Shown piece by piece: positions 45,354 through 54,928 of a stretch of DNA of 64,000 nt. Under the pieces are notes generated by a model, which had not been told where the DNA came from, searched no databases, and worked only from the letters and a program-made list of their open reading frames with translations. The translations under genes were made by a program, and so were the position numbers. The stretch is from Marinobacterium rhizophilum DSM 18822 (lineage in GTDB: Bacteria > Pseudomonadota > Gammaproteobacteria > Pseudomonadales > Balneatricaceae), in the NCBI RefSeq assembly GCF_000378045.1, contig NZ_KB899105.1, positions 1-64,000 on the forward strand. Reading direction: 5' to 3'. Each line of letters opens with the position of its first letter. Positions within the stretch are counted from its first letter, which is position 1.

Positions 45354-46471
45354 GAAGCCTCCAGGTTGCGCTTGTTGATCAGCGGATTGGCATACATCTG
45401 GCGCATGATTTCCTGAGCACCGGGCTCCAGCCCCTCAAGACGCCGCTGAAATGCCTCACGCTGCTCGTCCGTCACCTCTGCGGCTTCGCCGGCGGCGACC
45501 CGGTTGGATGAATGCAGCTTGTAGTTGGCGATGATTTCCCGGTCAATCAGGGCAGCCAGCGTCTCCGGCGACTCAAACTCACCCTTGATTGGCGTGCCGA
45601 AGGCAACATGCACATTTCCCTTGAGGCCGGTTATACCCTTGACGATGCTGTCCAGGTCCTCGAACTGCCCCTTGGCATAACTGCCATCACTGGCCTTGGC
45701 ATGCAGCTCCCGCGCCTTGGCCGCATCGCAGGGATCGTATTCATAGGAAATGGACACCGGCACCAGGTTAAGCCGGGTAATGGCCTCACTGAAGGAGCGC
45801 TGTTTTCGCTGCGACATGTAAAACATCTTCAGAATGGCGGGATCCGTGCGGTCATTCCCGTCCTTGGCCCGACCTTCCCGCTGGGCAATCCAGATCGAAG
45901 CGCCTTCGTTGATACTGTGATCGATATAGCTCGACAGCTGATTCAGCGCCGTCATCATTTCCCGCCCACGGGCTGAACGATTGACGATGAAACTCTTGTT
46001 CAGGCGCATCAGGTCAGACACATAGGGCTTGCGCAGCAGATTGTCCCCGATGGCAATGCGGGCCGTATCCATGCCGGCCTTGTACAACACCCAGTTCACG
46101 AACGCCGGATCCAGCGCGATATCGCGGTGGTTAGAGATGAACAGATAGGCTTCATCAGGATCGAGCTGCTCTATCCCCGAGCAGCTCAGATGGGTCGTGC
46201 TGCGGGCAATCATTTTCTCCATGTACTTGGCCACCCGCTCCTGGAAGCCACGGATGCTTTCGACGCCATCGACTTCCCGTGCCAGCGCCATGCGGACCAG
46301 CGGGCGCAACAACCAGCCAAAGGCACTGGCCATGCGCGGAAACTGGTAGCGGGTTACAACCCGGATAAATTCTTCGTTATACAACAACCGGTTGAGCACC
46401 TCTGCCACTTCGGTGTCGCGGTACGGTCGGATCTCTTTATATGGATCCTGCAGCGCGGAATTGTCGCTCAT
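45350..46471 (-). CDS. Glycerophospholipid acyltransferase-like protein (LPLAT family)
   Basis: A 373-residue acyltransferase-fold protein. The catalytic block reads [12 protein letters not shown], a histidine followed by aspartates at +2 and +6 rather than the classical H-x4-D. A second block [13 protein letters not shown] matches the acceptor-binding motif (E-G-R). Proteins with this S-N-H-R-D-I box are usually annotated as 1-acylglycerol-3-phosphate acyltransferases. It overlaps moaC by 4 bp, inside the molybdopterin cluster, with no obvious functional link. Substrate unknown. Confidence 0.75.
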   Translation of the reverse strand: MSDNSALQDPYKEIRPYRDTEVAEVLNRLLYNEEFIRVVTRYQFPRMASAFGWLLRPLVRMALAREVDGVESIRGFQERVAKYMEKMIARSTTHLSCSGIEQLDPDEAYLFISNHRDIALDPAFVNWVLYKAGMDTARIAIGDNLLRKPYVSDLMRLNKSFIVNRSARGREMMTALNQLSSYIDHSINEGASIWIAQREGRAKDGNDRTDPAILKMFYMSQRKQRSFSEAITRLNLVPVSISYEYDPCDAAKARELHAKASDGSYAKGQFEDLDSIVKGITGLKGNVHVAFGTPIKGEFESPETLAALIDREIIANYKLHSSNRVAAGEAAEVTDEQREAFQRRLEGLEPGAQEIMRQMYANPLINKRNLEAS

Positions 46472-46544
46472 GGTGCTCTCTAATTATCGTGATTGGTTCA
46501 GCTGGGCGCTATTTTACCCGCTGAGGGGGGCTTTTGCAGCGCCC

Positions 46545-47768
46545 TCAGCCAAGTAGCTCCGAGAACGGAATAAAACCCACCAGATCACCTTCGGCAACCG
46601 GGGTATCGGGCGGCACAACCACCAGCCCCTGCGCCAGGCTGGCAGAAGACAGTACGCCCGAGCTCTGATTCGCAAAGGGACAGGCGCGTCCGGCGTCCAG
46701 CCGCGCCCGCAGATACTCCTGGCGCCCACCCGGACGGCTACGCGAAAAACCAGCCGGCACCTGCAGCATCAGCGGCGGCTCGACAGCAACGCCCTGCAGG
46801 CGCAACAGGTAAGGTCTGGCCAGCAGACAGAAGGTCACCAACGCCGAGGCCGGATTGCCGGGCAGCCCGAAAAAGGGCACAGACCCCACGCGCCCATAGG
46901 CCAGAGGCTTGCCGGGCTTGATGCGCAAGCGCCACAACCGCAGCTCGCCCAGCGACTCAACCGCCGCCTTGACGTGATCCTCATCTCCCACCGAAACGCC
47001 GCCGGTGCTGATAATGCAATCGGCCTGGCCCATCGCGCCCGCCAGCGCCGCGCGGGTAGCCTCGGCAGTGTCGGCGACCCGCCCAAGATCCAGCACCTCA
47101 ATGCCAAGCTGCTGCAGCAACCCGCTCAGCAGGTAGCGGTTGGAGTTGTAAATCTGCCCGGGCTTGAGCGCGCTACCAGGATCCACCAGCTCATCGCCGG
47201 TGCAGAGCAACGCCACCCGAAGCGGCCGAATCACATCCACCTCGGCGACACCGGTGGATGCCAGCACCCCCAGATCTGCTGGCTGCAGCCGCGTTCCCGC
47301 CGCGGCCACCACGGCACCGGCGGCAATATCCTGGCCTCGCGGGCGCACATTGTCACCGGCATCAGGCCGGACACTGAAACACACCTGCCCGTCATTAACC
47401 GACGCCTGCTCCTGCATCACCACGCTGTCGGCCCCGGCCGGAATCTCAGCCCCGGTAAAGATACGTGCCACAGTTCCGGCTTCCAGGGGCGCAGGCGCAG
47501 CGCCGGCCGGAATGCGTTGGCTGATACGCAGCCCTGTCTTGCCGGCATCGCCATGAAAACAGGCATAGCCATCCATTGCGCTATTGTCCGCCGGCGGTAC
47601 ATCCACCGCCGCGACGACGTCATCGGCCAGTACCCGCCCGACCGCATCGATCAGCGGGCGTCGCTCGACACCCTCAACTGGCCGAGCATCGGCCAGCAGC
47701 GCGGCAATGGCCTCGTCTACCGGCATCAGGTCCGATTTTGCGCCAGGCCCAGCATCACGGCCCGCCAT
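46545..47768 (-). CDS. moeA: Molybdopterin molybdenumtransferase MoeA
   Basis: Inserts molybdate into adenylylated molybdopterin. The 407-residue protein shows the MoeA domain order: D-N-S-A-M-D-G-Y-A early, then T-G-D-E-L-V-D-P-G, S-T-G-G-V-S-V-G-D-E-D-H-V and G-L-P-G-N-P-A-S-A-L-V, followed by the C-terminal beta domain. It begins 3 bp after the moaB stop. The product feeds MsrP at 10 kb and, after sulfuration, XdhB at 51.6 kb. Confidence 0.96.
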   Translation of the reverse strand: MAGRDAGPGAKSDLMPVDEAIAALLADARPVEGVERRPLIDAVGRVLADDVVAAVDVPPADNSAMDGYACFHGDAGKTGLRISQRIPAGAAPAPLEAGTVARIFTGAEIPAGADSVVMQEQASVNDGQVCFSVRPDAGDNVRPRGQDIAAGAVVAAAGTRLQPADLGVLASTGVAEVDVIRPLRVALLCTGDELVDPGSALKPGQIYNSNRYLLSGLLQQLGIEVLDLGRVADTAEATRAALAGAMGQADCIISTGGVSVGDEDHVKAAVESLGELRLWRLRIKPGKPLAYGRVGSVPFFGLPGNPASALVTFCLLARPYLLRLQGVAVEPPLMLQVPAGFSRSRPGGRQEYLRARLDAGRACPFANQSSGVLSSASLAQGLVVVPPDTPVAEGDLVGFIPFSELLG

Positions 47769-47771
47769 CCT

Positions 47772-48308
47772 TTATTCCTGCTCCTGTAAATGACGCATCA
47801 GCATGTCGACGAAATTGCACGGGCGGTGACGCTTGTCGAGCTGCTCGGCAATAATGCGATCCCAGCCGGTGCGACAGGCTCCAGTGGAACCCGGCAGACA
47901 GAAGATCAGCGTGCCATTGGCCAGACCCGCAACCGCACGGGACTGTATCGTCGAGGTGCCGATCTCGTCGTACGACAGACTGCGAAACAGCTCGCCAAAG
48001 CCCTCAATCTGCTTGTCGAACAGCGGCTCAAGCGCCTCCGGGGTGGAGTCCCGGTGCGAGAAGCCGGTACCGCCGGTACTGAGCACCACCTGCACCTGGG
48101 GATCGGCAATCCAGGCAGACACCTGGGCCCGCAACTGGTAAACATCATCCTTTACGATGCTACGCGCCTGCAGCTTGTGCCCGACAGCCTCCAACCGATC
48201 CACCAGCGCCTGTCCCGAGGTATCCGTCTCCAGCGTACGGGTATCGGATACGGTCAGCACAGCGATATTAAGCGCCACAAATTCTGCATCGTTGCTGCAA
48301 CGTCCCAT
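47772..48308 (-). CDS. moaB: Molybdenum cofactor biosynthesis protein B
   Basis: MogA/MoaB family protein of 178 residues, thought to adenylylate molybdopterin before MoeA acts. Motifs: T-V-S-D-T-R near residue 22, [12 protein letters not shown] and [13 protein letters not shown]. The ATG at 48308 has AGGAGA five bases upstream. It is the first gene of the minus-strand cluster moaB-moeA-acyltransferase-moaC-moaD-plsC. Confidence 0.94.
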   Translation of the reverse strand: MGRCSNDAEFVALNIAVLTVSDTRTLETDTSGQALVDRLEAVGHKLQARSIVKDDVYQLRAQVSAWIADPQVQVVLSTGGTGFSHRDSTPEALEPLFDKQIEGFGELFRSLSYDEIGTSTIQSRAVAGLANGTLIFCLPGSTGACRTGWDRIIAEQLDKRHRPCNFVDMLMRHLQEQE

Positions 48309-48489
48309 AAAACTCTCCTGAAAATTTACACAACTGAATACCACACTGTCGAAGCTTCGGACTGGTCAGGCGCGCCCTTGTGCGCAACAATGGCAGCGTG
48401 CCGCAGAGCTTCCACAAGCAGAGCCTAACGCCCTGATGCACAAAGCAAAACCCAGCCAGAGCAACCGAAAAGGAAAGAACCATACCGTC

Positions 48490-48867
48490 ATGTATATGAT
48501 CCTGAAACACCTGCACCTGACTGCAGTAACCCTGAGCATTTCTCTGTTTCTGCTGCGCGGCTACTGGATTCTGATCGGTTCAGGCTGGCTAAAAAAGCGA
48601 CCAATCCGGATCATACCCCACCTGGTGGACACGATCCTGCTGCTCAGCGCCATCGGCCTTGCCGTTACGCTACAACAGTACCCGTTCGTCAATGACTGGC
48701 TCAGCGCCAAGCTGCTCGCCCTGGTGGTTTATATCGTGCTCGGCATCATCGCCCTTAAGCGCGGCCGGAGCAAGGGCACCCGTGCCCTGGCATTCGGCGC
48801 TGCATTGACAACCTTTGGTTATATCGTCTGGGTGGCACTCACGCGGGATCCAACGCCCTGGCATTAA
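48490..48867 (+). CDS. SirB2-family membrane protein
   Basis: A 125-residue protein with four hydrophobic helices and the SirB2 opening L-K-H-L-H-L-T-A-V-T-L-S-I, followed by L-L-R-G-Y-W and the R-I-I-P-H-L-V-D-T segment. The family is named from the Salmonella sirB locus but has no established function. The ATG at 48490 (AAGGAAAG upstream) is favoured over an earlier in-frame ATG at 48436. It is divergent from moaB and convergent with the RmlD-like gene. Confidence 0.8.
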   Translation: MYMILKHLHLTAVTLSISLFLLRGYWILIGSGWLKKRPIRIIPHLVDTILLLSAIGLAVTLQQYPFVNDWLSAKLLALVVYIVLGIIALKRGRSKGTRALAFGAALTTFGYIVWVALTRDPTPWH

Positions 48868-48897
48868 AGCCGCAGGACACAGGCACTCAGGACAGCG

Positions 48898-49809
48898 TCA
48901 GAAGCGTTCGTACAGCTGGCGCACCAGCGACACCAGCTCGCCGCGCCAGGGACGCTGACGAATCCCAAAGGTGCTCAGCAGCTTGGTGCATTTGAGGATC
49001 GAGCTGGCGGGGCGCTCAGCCTCGGTGGGGAAGTTTTTGCTGGCCACCGGCATCAGCCGCTCCACCTTGAGCGCCTCGTACTGGCTGGCCGTGGCAATAA
49101 TGGCTTCACTGAAAGCATAGCGGGTGGTGATCTCGGCACCACAGTAATGATAGGTGCCCCAGGCTTGCGCGCCGCATTTCAGCTGCTTGATGATAGCCAG
49201 TACCACCCGCGCCACATCGGCCGCCGCAGTCGGGCAGCCACGGCGATCATCCACCGAGGCCAGCTCGGTTTCGGTGCGCGCCTGCTCAAGAGTACGGATC
49301 AGGAAGTTGTGTCCGCCGCCACTGAAGACCCAGCTCACACGCAGAATGATGTGTTGGGCATGTGTGCGGCGCAGCAACTCCTCACCCAGCCACTTGCTTT
49401 CGCCATACACCCCCAGCGGTCGTACCGCATCGTTCTCACGGTATCCGCTGGCATAATGGCCATCAAAAACATAGTCCGTAGACAGGTGTACGAGGGGAAT
49501 ATCCAGCTCGGCGCAGACACTGGCCAGCTGCTGCACAGCATCTGCATTGAGGCGCATGCAATGCTCGCGCTGTTTCTGCGCAGCATCGGCCCGATTAAAG
49601 GCGGCACAATTGACAACGTAGTCAGGCTGATGCTGCTGCAGCTGCTGCCGGATCTGGTCGGTTTCGGTGATATCAAGCTGCCGGCGCGTCAGGCCGATAA
49701 TATCAAAAAAAGCATCCGCGCCCGCCTGCCTAACCAGCTCTCGCCCGACTTGACCATTAGCTCCCGTAACCAGAATACGGGCCGGCCGGCTGAAATAATC
49801 ACTGCCCAT
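48898..49809 (-). CDS. RmlD-like sugar-nucleotide reductase
   Basis: A 303-residue extended short-chain dehydrogenase resembling dTDP-4-dehydrorhamnose reductase. It has the NAD(P) loop G-A-N-G-Q-V-G-R-E-L, S-T-D-Y-V-F-D-G and the catalytic Y-G-E-S-K. It stands alone, without rmlA, rmlB or rmlC nearby, so it may belong to a surface polysaccharide pathway encoded elsewhere. Assignment to dTDP-rhamnose synthesis is probable but not proven. Confidence 0.82.
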   Translation of the reverse strand: MGSDYFSRPARILVTGANGQVGRELVRQAGADAFFDIIGLTRRQLDITETDQIRQQLQQHQPDYVVNCAAFNRADAAQKQREHCMRLNADAVQQLASVCAELDIPLVHLSTDYVFDGHYASGYRENDAVRPLGVYGESKWLGEELLRRTHAQHIILRVSWVFSGGGHNFLIRTLEQARTETELASVDDRRGCPTAAADVARVVLAIIKQLKCGAQAWGTYHYCGAEITTRYAFSEAIIATASQYEALKVERLMPVASKNFPTEAERPASSILKCTKLLSTFGIRQRPWRGELVSLVRQLYERF

Positions 49810-50077
49810 AATGCGATGTACAAACCTCCACAGGGAGCAGAAAATTCAGAAATACGCGAATGCGATGAATGATTTTCACCTTATCACAGAACCCTGCCGG
49901 ACAATACTGCTGCAGTGCGGTACTTTCGCACTGTCAGCCAGGCCGTCTTGCACTACCAAACCCGCGCCAGCGACACGCCAGCAGACGCCACCTGCAAGCA
50001 CGAATCGCAGCAGCCTGACCCCAATTCGCACCACCGCGGCTAAGCTTGAAAGAGACACTGGCCACCTCAAATATTTT
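49810..50077. other. Non-coding part of the rmlD-xdhA divergent gap
   Basis: No credible gene; the short open frames in it have no protein-like features. A CAGTGCGGTACTTTCGCACTG hairpin lies near 49913-49933. The functional xdhA control sites are at 50078-50133. Confidence 0.4.
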
Positions 50078-50133
50078 CTGACTTTTGAGTCAGCTTTTAG
50101 TTGACTCCAAAGTCAGCTTTCGTCTAGAGTCAG
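50078..50133 (+). promoter_or_regulatory. xdhA promoter with tandem TGACT-N4-AGTCA palindromes
   Basis: Two palindromes, CTGACT-TTTG-AGTCAG (50078-50093) and TGACT-CCAA-AGTCA (50102-50115), have centres 23 bp apart. A half-site AGAGTCAG follows at 50126-50133. A sigma-70 promoter TTGACT (50101-50106), 18-bp spacer, TAGAGT (50125-50130) is threaded through the second palindrome and the half-site, so a bound protein would repress. The regulator is unknown and the motif differs from the TTGTATACAA sites further right. Confidence 0.7.
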
Positions 50134-50173
50134 TCCATAGGCTAATAACTGAACACACAGCAGGAGGTTTTCC

Positions 50174-51613
50174 TTGATCAGGTTCTTACTCAATCAGGAA
50201 CTGCGGACAGAGAATGATCTCGATCCGAACGTCACGGTCCTCAATTATCTGCGGGAAAACCTCGGCAAGAGCGGCACCAAGGAAGGCTGCGCATCGGGTG
50301 ATTGCGGTGCCTGCACCGTGGTTGTCGGCGAACTGGTGGAAGAGCGCATTCGTTATCGCACACTCAACGCCTGCCTGACCTTTGTGTCTGCCCTCGATGG
50401 CAAACAGCTGATTACCGTGGAAGGACTCAAGCACCAGGGCCAGATGCACAGCGTGCAGCAGGCCATGGTCGACTGCCACGGATCCCAATGCGGCTTCTGC
50501 ACACCCGGCTTTGTCATGTCACTGTTTGCGCTGCAGAAAAACAGCCCCCAGCACGACAAGGCTGCCGCCGAAGAGGCCCTGGCCGGCAACCTGTGTCGCT
50601 GCACCGGCTACCGCCCGATTCTGGAAGCCGCTGCCAGCAGCTGCACCGCCGCCCCGCGGGACCAGTTTGACCAGCAGTACGAACAGACACTTGCAAGGCT
50701 GCGCGACATCCAGCCCAGCGGCACCAGCACGCTGAACTGCGCAGGCAACCAGAGCTTTGCGCCACTGACGGTGGCCGATCTTGCACAACTGTACCAGGAC
50801 AACCCCGAGGCCCGACTGCTGGCTGGCGGCACCGACCTGGCACTGGAAGTCACCCAGATGCACCGTAGCCTGCCGGTCATGATCTATGTCGGCAACGTGG
50901 CCGAACTGAAACAGGTCGAGACGTTCGATGACCGTATCGAGATCGGCGCCGCCGTGCCGCTGACCGACTGCTATGACGTTCTGGCCCGCGAATATCCGGA
51001 TTTCGGTGCCATGCTGCACCGCTTTGCATCACTGCAAATCCGCAACCAGGGTACCCTTGGCGGGAATATCGGCAATGCCTCACCGATCGGCGATTCGCCA
51101 CCCGCCCTTCTTACACTCGATGCGCAGATCGTGCTGCGCCAGGGCAGCAGCACCCGCACCATCGCGCTGGCCGACTACTTCGTTGACTACCGCGTGACCG
51201 TGCGCCAGGAAGCCGAGTTCATCGAAAAAATTATCGTGCCGCGGGCACAGGGCCGGGACAGCTTTCGCGTCTACAAGATTTCCAAGCGCCTGGATGACGA
51301 CATCTCCGCCGTCTGCGGCGCTTTCGATCTGCGCGTAGCAGACGGTCAGATCACCGATGCTCGTGTCGCCTTCGGCGGCATGGCCGCCATTCCCAAGCGC
51401 GCCAGCCGCTGTGAACAGGCGCTGATCGGCAAGCCGTGGAATCAGGCAACCATTGATGCCGCCGCCAAGGCCCTGGGGGAAGACTTCACCCCGCTCAGCG
51501 ATTTTCGCGCCAGCAGGGAATACCGCGCGCTCATCGCCGCCAACCTGTTGCGCAAATACTTCCTGGAACTCAGCACGCCCCAGCTGGCTACACGGGTAAC
51601 CGATTATGTCTAA
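50174..51613 (+). CDS. xdhA: Xanthine dehydrogenase small subunit XdhA
   Basis: Carries the two [2Fe-2S] clusters and FAD that move electrons from the molybdenum site to NAD+. The 479-residue protein has a plant-type ferredoxin cluster (Cys39, Cys44, Cys47, Cys67), a second cluster (C106-G-F-C109 and C141-R-C143), an FAD domain (L-L-A-G-G-T-D-L and G-T-L-G-G-N-I-G-N-A) and a CO-dehydrogenase-type C-terminus. The start is a TTG at 50174 with GGAGG six bases upstream. First gene of xdhABC-guaD. Confidence 0.96.
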   Translation: MIRFLLNQELRTENDLDPNVTVLNYLRENLGKSGTKEGCASGDCGACTVVVGELVEERIRYRTLNACLTFVSALDGKQLITVEGLKHQGQMHSVQQAMVDCHGSQCGFCTPGFVMSLFALQKNSPQHDKAAAEEALAGNLCRCTGYRPILEAAASSCTAAPRDQFDQQYEQTLARLRDIQPSGTSTLNCAGNQSFAPLTVADLAQLYQDNPEARLLAGGTDLALEVTQMHRSLPVMIYVGNVAELKQVETFDDRIEIGAAVPLTDCYDVLAREYPDFGAMLHRFASLQIRNQGTLGGNIGNASPIGDSPPALLTLDAQIVLRQGSSTRTIALADYFVDYRVTVRQEAEFIEKIIVPRAQGRDSFRVYKISKRLDDDISAVCGAFDLRVADGQITDARVAFGGMAAIPKRASRCEQALIGKPWNQATIDAAAKALGEDFTPLSDFRASREYRALIAANLLRKYFLELSTPQLATRVTDYV

Positions 51614-53990
51614 CCACAACAAGATCAGCAGAACGCAGGACGAAATGATGGCGCTGGTGCGCCAGGACCTGCAAACCGGCGTCGGCCGCAAGATTCCCCA
51701 CGAAAGCGCGGCCAAGCATGTCAGCGGCGAAGCGGTATATATTGATGACCGGCTGGAATTTCCCAACCAGCTGCACGTCTATGCCCGTCTCAGCGACCGG
51801 CCGCACGCGCGCATTCTCAGCATCGACACTTCCCCCTGCTACGAAATTCCGGGCGTGCGCATTGCCATCACCAGCCAGGATGTGCCAGGTCAGCTCGACA
51901 TCGGTGCCGTGGCACCGGGGGATCCGCTGCTGGCGGATGGCAAGGTCGAGTATGTCGGCCAGCCGGTCATTGCCGTGGCCGCCAACAGCCTGGAAAATGC
52001 CCGCCGTGCAGCCATGGCGGCTGTCATCGAATACGAAGACCTGGAGGCCGTGCTGAGCGTTGAAGAGGCGCTGAAGAAAAAACACTTCGTACTCGACAGC
52101 CACCAGCACAAGCGCGGTGATTCCGCCCGCGCGCTGGCTGCCGCCCCACACCGCCTGCAGGGCAAACTGCATATTGGTGGCCAGGAGCATTTCTACCTCG
52201 AAACCCAGATTTCGTCGGTCATTCCCACCGAAGACGACGGTATGATCGTCTACACCTCCAGCCAGAACCCCACCGAGGTACAAAAGCTGGTCGCCGAAGT
52301 GCTCGACGTACCGATGCACAAGGTGGTGATCGACATGCGTCGCATGGGCGGCGGCTTTGGCGGCAAGGAAACCCAGGCCGCAGGGCCCGCCTGCCTCTGC
52401 GCCGTCATCGCCCGCCTGACCGGCCAGCCGACCAAGATGCGCCTGCCCCGGGTCGACGACATGATGATGACCGGCAAGCGCCATCCGTTCTACGTGGAAT
52501 ACGATGTCGGCTATGACGACAATGGCCGGCTGCACGGTATCGATCTGGTATTGGCGGGTAACTGCGGCTATTCGCCGGACCTGTCGGGCTCGATCGTCGA
52601 CCGCGCCATGTTCCATTCCGACAACGCCTATTACCTGGGCGATGCGACCGTGACCGGTCACCGCTGCAAGACCAATACGGCCTCCAACACCGCCTATCGC
52701 GGTTTCGGCGGCCCCCAGGGCATGGTGGCCATCGAATACATCATGGACGACATCGCCCGCACCCTGGGCAAGGACCCGCTGGACGTGCGCAAGCACAACT
52801 ACTACGGCAAGGCCGAGCGCAACGTCACGCACTACTACCAGACCGTCGAGGACAACATGCTCGACGAAATGACGGCCGAGCTTGAAGCCAGCAGTGAATA
52901 CCAGCAGCGGCGCCAGGCCATCACCGCCTTTAACCGCGCCAACAGCATTCTGAAAAAAGGCATCGCCCTGACACCGGTGAAGTTTGGCATTTCCTTTACC
53001 GCGACCTTCCTCAACCAGGCCGGCGCACTGGTGCATGTCTACACCGATGGCAGTATTCACCTCAACCACGGCGGCACCGAAATGGGCCAGGGCCTGAATA
53101 CCAAGGTCGCCCAGATCGTGGCCGAGGAATTCCAGGTCGACATCGACCGCATCCAGATCACCGCGACCAATACCGACAAGGTGCCCAACACCTCACCCAC
53201 GGCGGCTTCCAGTGGCACCGACCTGAACGGCAAGGCGGCGCAGAATGCAGCCCGCACCATCCGCGGCCGGCTGGTGACCTTCGCAGCCGCACACTTCAAG
53301 GTGTCCGAAGAAGATATCGAGTTCCGCAACGGCCATGTCCGCATCCGCGATAAGGTGATGCCGTTCGACGAGCTGATTCAGCTGGCCTATTTCAACCAGA
53401 TTTCGCTCTCCAGCACCGGCTTTTACCGCACACCGAAAATCTATTACGACCGCGATCAGGCTCGCGGGCGTCCGTTCTACTATTACGCCTACGGCGCGGC
53501 CTGCTCCGAGGTCCTGCTCGATACCCTGACCGGCGAATACCGCATGCTGCGTACCGACATCCTGCATGACGTGGGTGCCTCCCTTAATCCGGCCATCGAC
53601 ATCGGCCAGGTTGAAGGCGGCTTCGTGCAGGGCATGGGCTGGCTCACCATGGAAGAACTCAACTGGAATGCCCAGGGCAAGCTGACCACCAACAGCCCCG
53701 CCAGCTACAAGATCCCGGCGGTGGCCGACATGCCGGCCGACCTGCGGGTACGCCTGGTTGAGAACCGCAAGAACCCGGAAGACACGGTGTTCCACTCCAA
53801 GGCCGTCGGCGAGCCGCCCTTCATGCTCGGTATCTCGGTGTGGTGTGCGCTGAAGGATGCCATCGCCAGCGTTGCGGACTACCGCTTCAGCCCGCATGTC
53901 GATGCGCCGGCCACCCCCGAGCGCGTGCTCTGGGGCGTAGAGCAGATGAAACAGGCCATGGCGCAGGCATCGGTAACAGAACAAATTTGA
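51606..53990 (+). CDS. xdhB: Xanthine dehydrogenase molybdopterin-binding subunit XdhB
   Basis: Catalytic subunit that hydroxylates hypoxanthine and xanthine to urate at a sulfurated molybdenum cofactor. The 794-residue protein shows the G-G-G-F-G-G-K-E-T and G-G-Q-E-H-F-Y-L-E-T motifs, Y-R-G-F-G-G-P-Q-G-M, and the catalytic Glu736 in V-G-E-P-P-F-M-L-G. It overlaps xdhA by 8 bp. The XdhC maturation factor follows. Confidence 0.97.
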   Translation: MSNHNKISRTQDEMMALVRQDLQTGVGRKIPHESAAKHVSGEAVYIDDRLEFPNQLHVYARLSDRPHARILSIDTSPCYEIPGVRIAITSQDVPGQLDIGAVAPGDPLLADGKVEYVGQPVIAVAANSLENARRAAMAAVIEYEDLEAVLSVEEALKKKHFVLDSHQHKRGDSARALAAAPHRLQGKLHIGGQEHFYLETQISSVIPTEDDGMIVYTSSQNPTEVQKLVAEVLDVPMHKVVIDMRRMGGGFGGKETQAAGPACLCAVIARLTGQPTKMRLPRVDDMMMTGKRHPFYVEYDVGYDDNGRLHGIDLVLAGNCGYSPDLSGSIVDRAMFHSDNAYYLGDATVTGHRCKTNTASNTAYRGFGGPQGMVAIEYIMDDIARTLGKDPLDVRKHNYYGKAERNVTHYYQTVEDNMLDEMTAELEASSEYQQRRQAITAFNRANSILKKGIALTPVKFGISFTATFLNQAGALVHVYTDGSIHLNHGGTEMGQGLNTKVAQIVAEEFQVDIDRIQITATNTDKVPNTSPTAASSGTDLNGKAAQNAARTIRGRLVTFAAAHFKVSEEDIEFRNGHVRIRDKVMPFDELIQLAYFNQISLSSTGFYRTPKIYYDRDQARGRPFYYYAYGAACSEVLLDTLTGEYRMLRTDILHDVGASLNPAIDIGQVEGGFVQGMGWLTMEELNWNAQGKLTTNSPASYKIPAVADMPADLRVRLVENRKNPEDTVFHSKAVGEPPFMLGISVWCALKDAIASVADYRFSPHVDAPATPERVLWGVEQMKQAMAQASVTEQI

Positions 53991-54045
53991 CCGGTCGGCA
54001 GTGGCCCGTGCCACTGCCCGCCCCTGGATTTGAAGAGGACAGACT

Positions 54046-54879
54046 ATGAACCGGGTTGACTGGATCAGCGTACTGAACAAGCTGCGGGACAAGGGCGAGT
54101 CCTGCGTGCTGGTGACCATACTGGACGAGCGCGGCTCCACGCCGCGCAACAACGGCACCAAGATGGTGGTCACGGCGCAACGCAGCTATGAAACCATCGG
54201 CGGCGGTCACCTGGAACACAAGGCCATGCAGATCGCCCACCAGATGCTGGCCGACGGCGATACCGAGGTGCGCCTGGAGAAGTTTTCGCTGGGCGCCAGC
54301 CTGGGTCAGTGCTGTGGCGGGGCGACCTCGCTGCTGTTCGAACCGGTGCTGCAGTCCGGTGTGCAGATCGCCCTCTTCGGGGCCGGTCATGTTGCCCGGG
54401 CGCTGGTGAACGTGCTGGCAACACTGCCATGCCGTGTGCGCTGGATCGATTCCCGTGACAACGAGTTCCCGACGCAGATTCCGGACAATGTAGAGAAAGT
54501 AGTCAGCGAGTTCCCCACCGATGAGGTCGCAGACCTGCCTGCCCACAGCTATTGCATCGTGCTGACCCATAACCATCAGCTCGACCTGGAGCTGAGCGAA
54601 CGCATCCTGAAGCGCGGTGACTTCGACTATTTCGGCCTGATCGGCTCGCGCACCAAACGCAAACGCTTCGAGCACCGGCTGCGTGCCAAGGGCATGGATG
54701 ACGCCCTGCTGGCCCGCATGATCTGCCCCATGGGCACCCCCGAGGTAAAAGGCAAGCTGCCGGCCGAGATCGCCATTGCCATTGCCGGCGAAGTGATTGC
54801 CCATTACAACGCCGACTTCGGGACACAAAAGAAACGCCCGGCCGAGCCAAAGGCGCTGAGCATCTGCCGACCCGCCTGA
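54046..54879 (+). CDS. xdhC: Xanthine dehydrogenase accessory protein XdhC
   Basis: Binds molybdenum cofactor, supports its sulfuration and delivers it to XdhB. The 277-residue protein has the N-terminal XdhC/CoxI domain (D-E-R-G-S-T-P-R and S-L-G-Q-C-C-G-G) and a Rossmann-fold C-terminal domain (G-A-G-H-V-A-R-A-L, L-T-H-N-H-x-L-D, F-G-L-I-G-S-R-T-K). A strong AAGAGGA ribosome binding site precedes the ATG. It is 55 bp after xdhB. Confidence 0.95.
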   Translation: MNRVDWISVLNKLRDKGESCVLVTILDERGSTPRNNGTKMVVTAQRSYETIGGGHLEHKAMQIAHQMLADGDTEVRLEKFSLGASLGQCCGGATSLLFEPVLQSGVQIALFGAGHVARALVNVLATLPCRVRWIDSRDNEFPTQIPDNVEKVVSEFPTDEVADLPAHSYCIVLTHNHQLDLELSERILKRGDFDYFGLIGSRTKRKRFEHRLRAKGMDDALLARMICPMGTPEVKGKLPAEIAIAIAGEVIAHYNADFGTQKKRPAEPKALSICRPA

Positions 54880-54928
54880 GACCTGGCCTTAACGACCCCT
54901 TTTAAAGCTTCAAGAGCGACGCACTCCC

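Noticed and set aside
49811-50104. 97-residue plus-strand frame in the rmlD-xdhA gap
   Set aside because: Runs over the xdhA operators, has no ribosome binding site and no recognisable features.
51588-53069. 493-residue minus-strand open frame opposite xdhB
   Set aside because: Shadow of xdhB; rich in Val/Gly/His with no recognisable motif, and xdhB is unambiguous.
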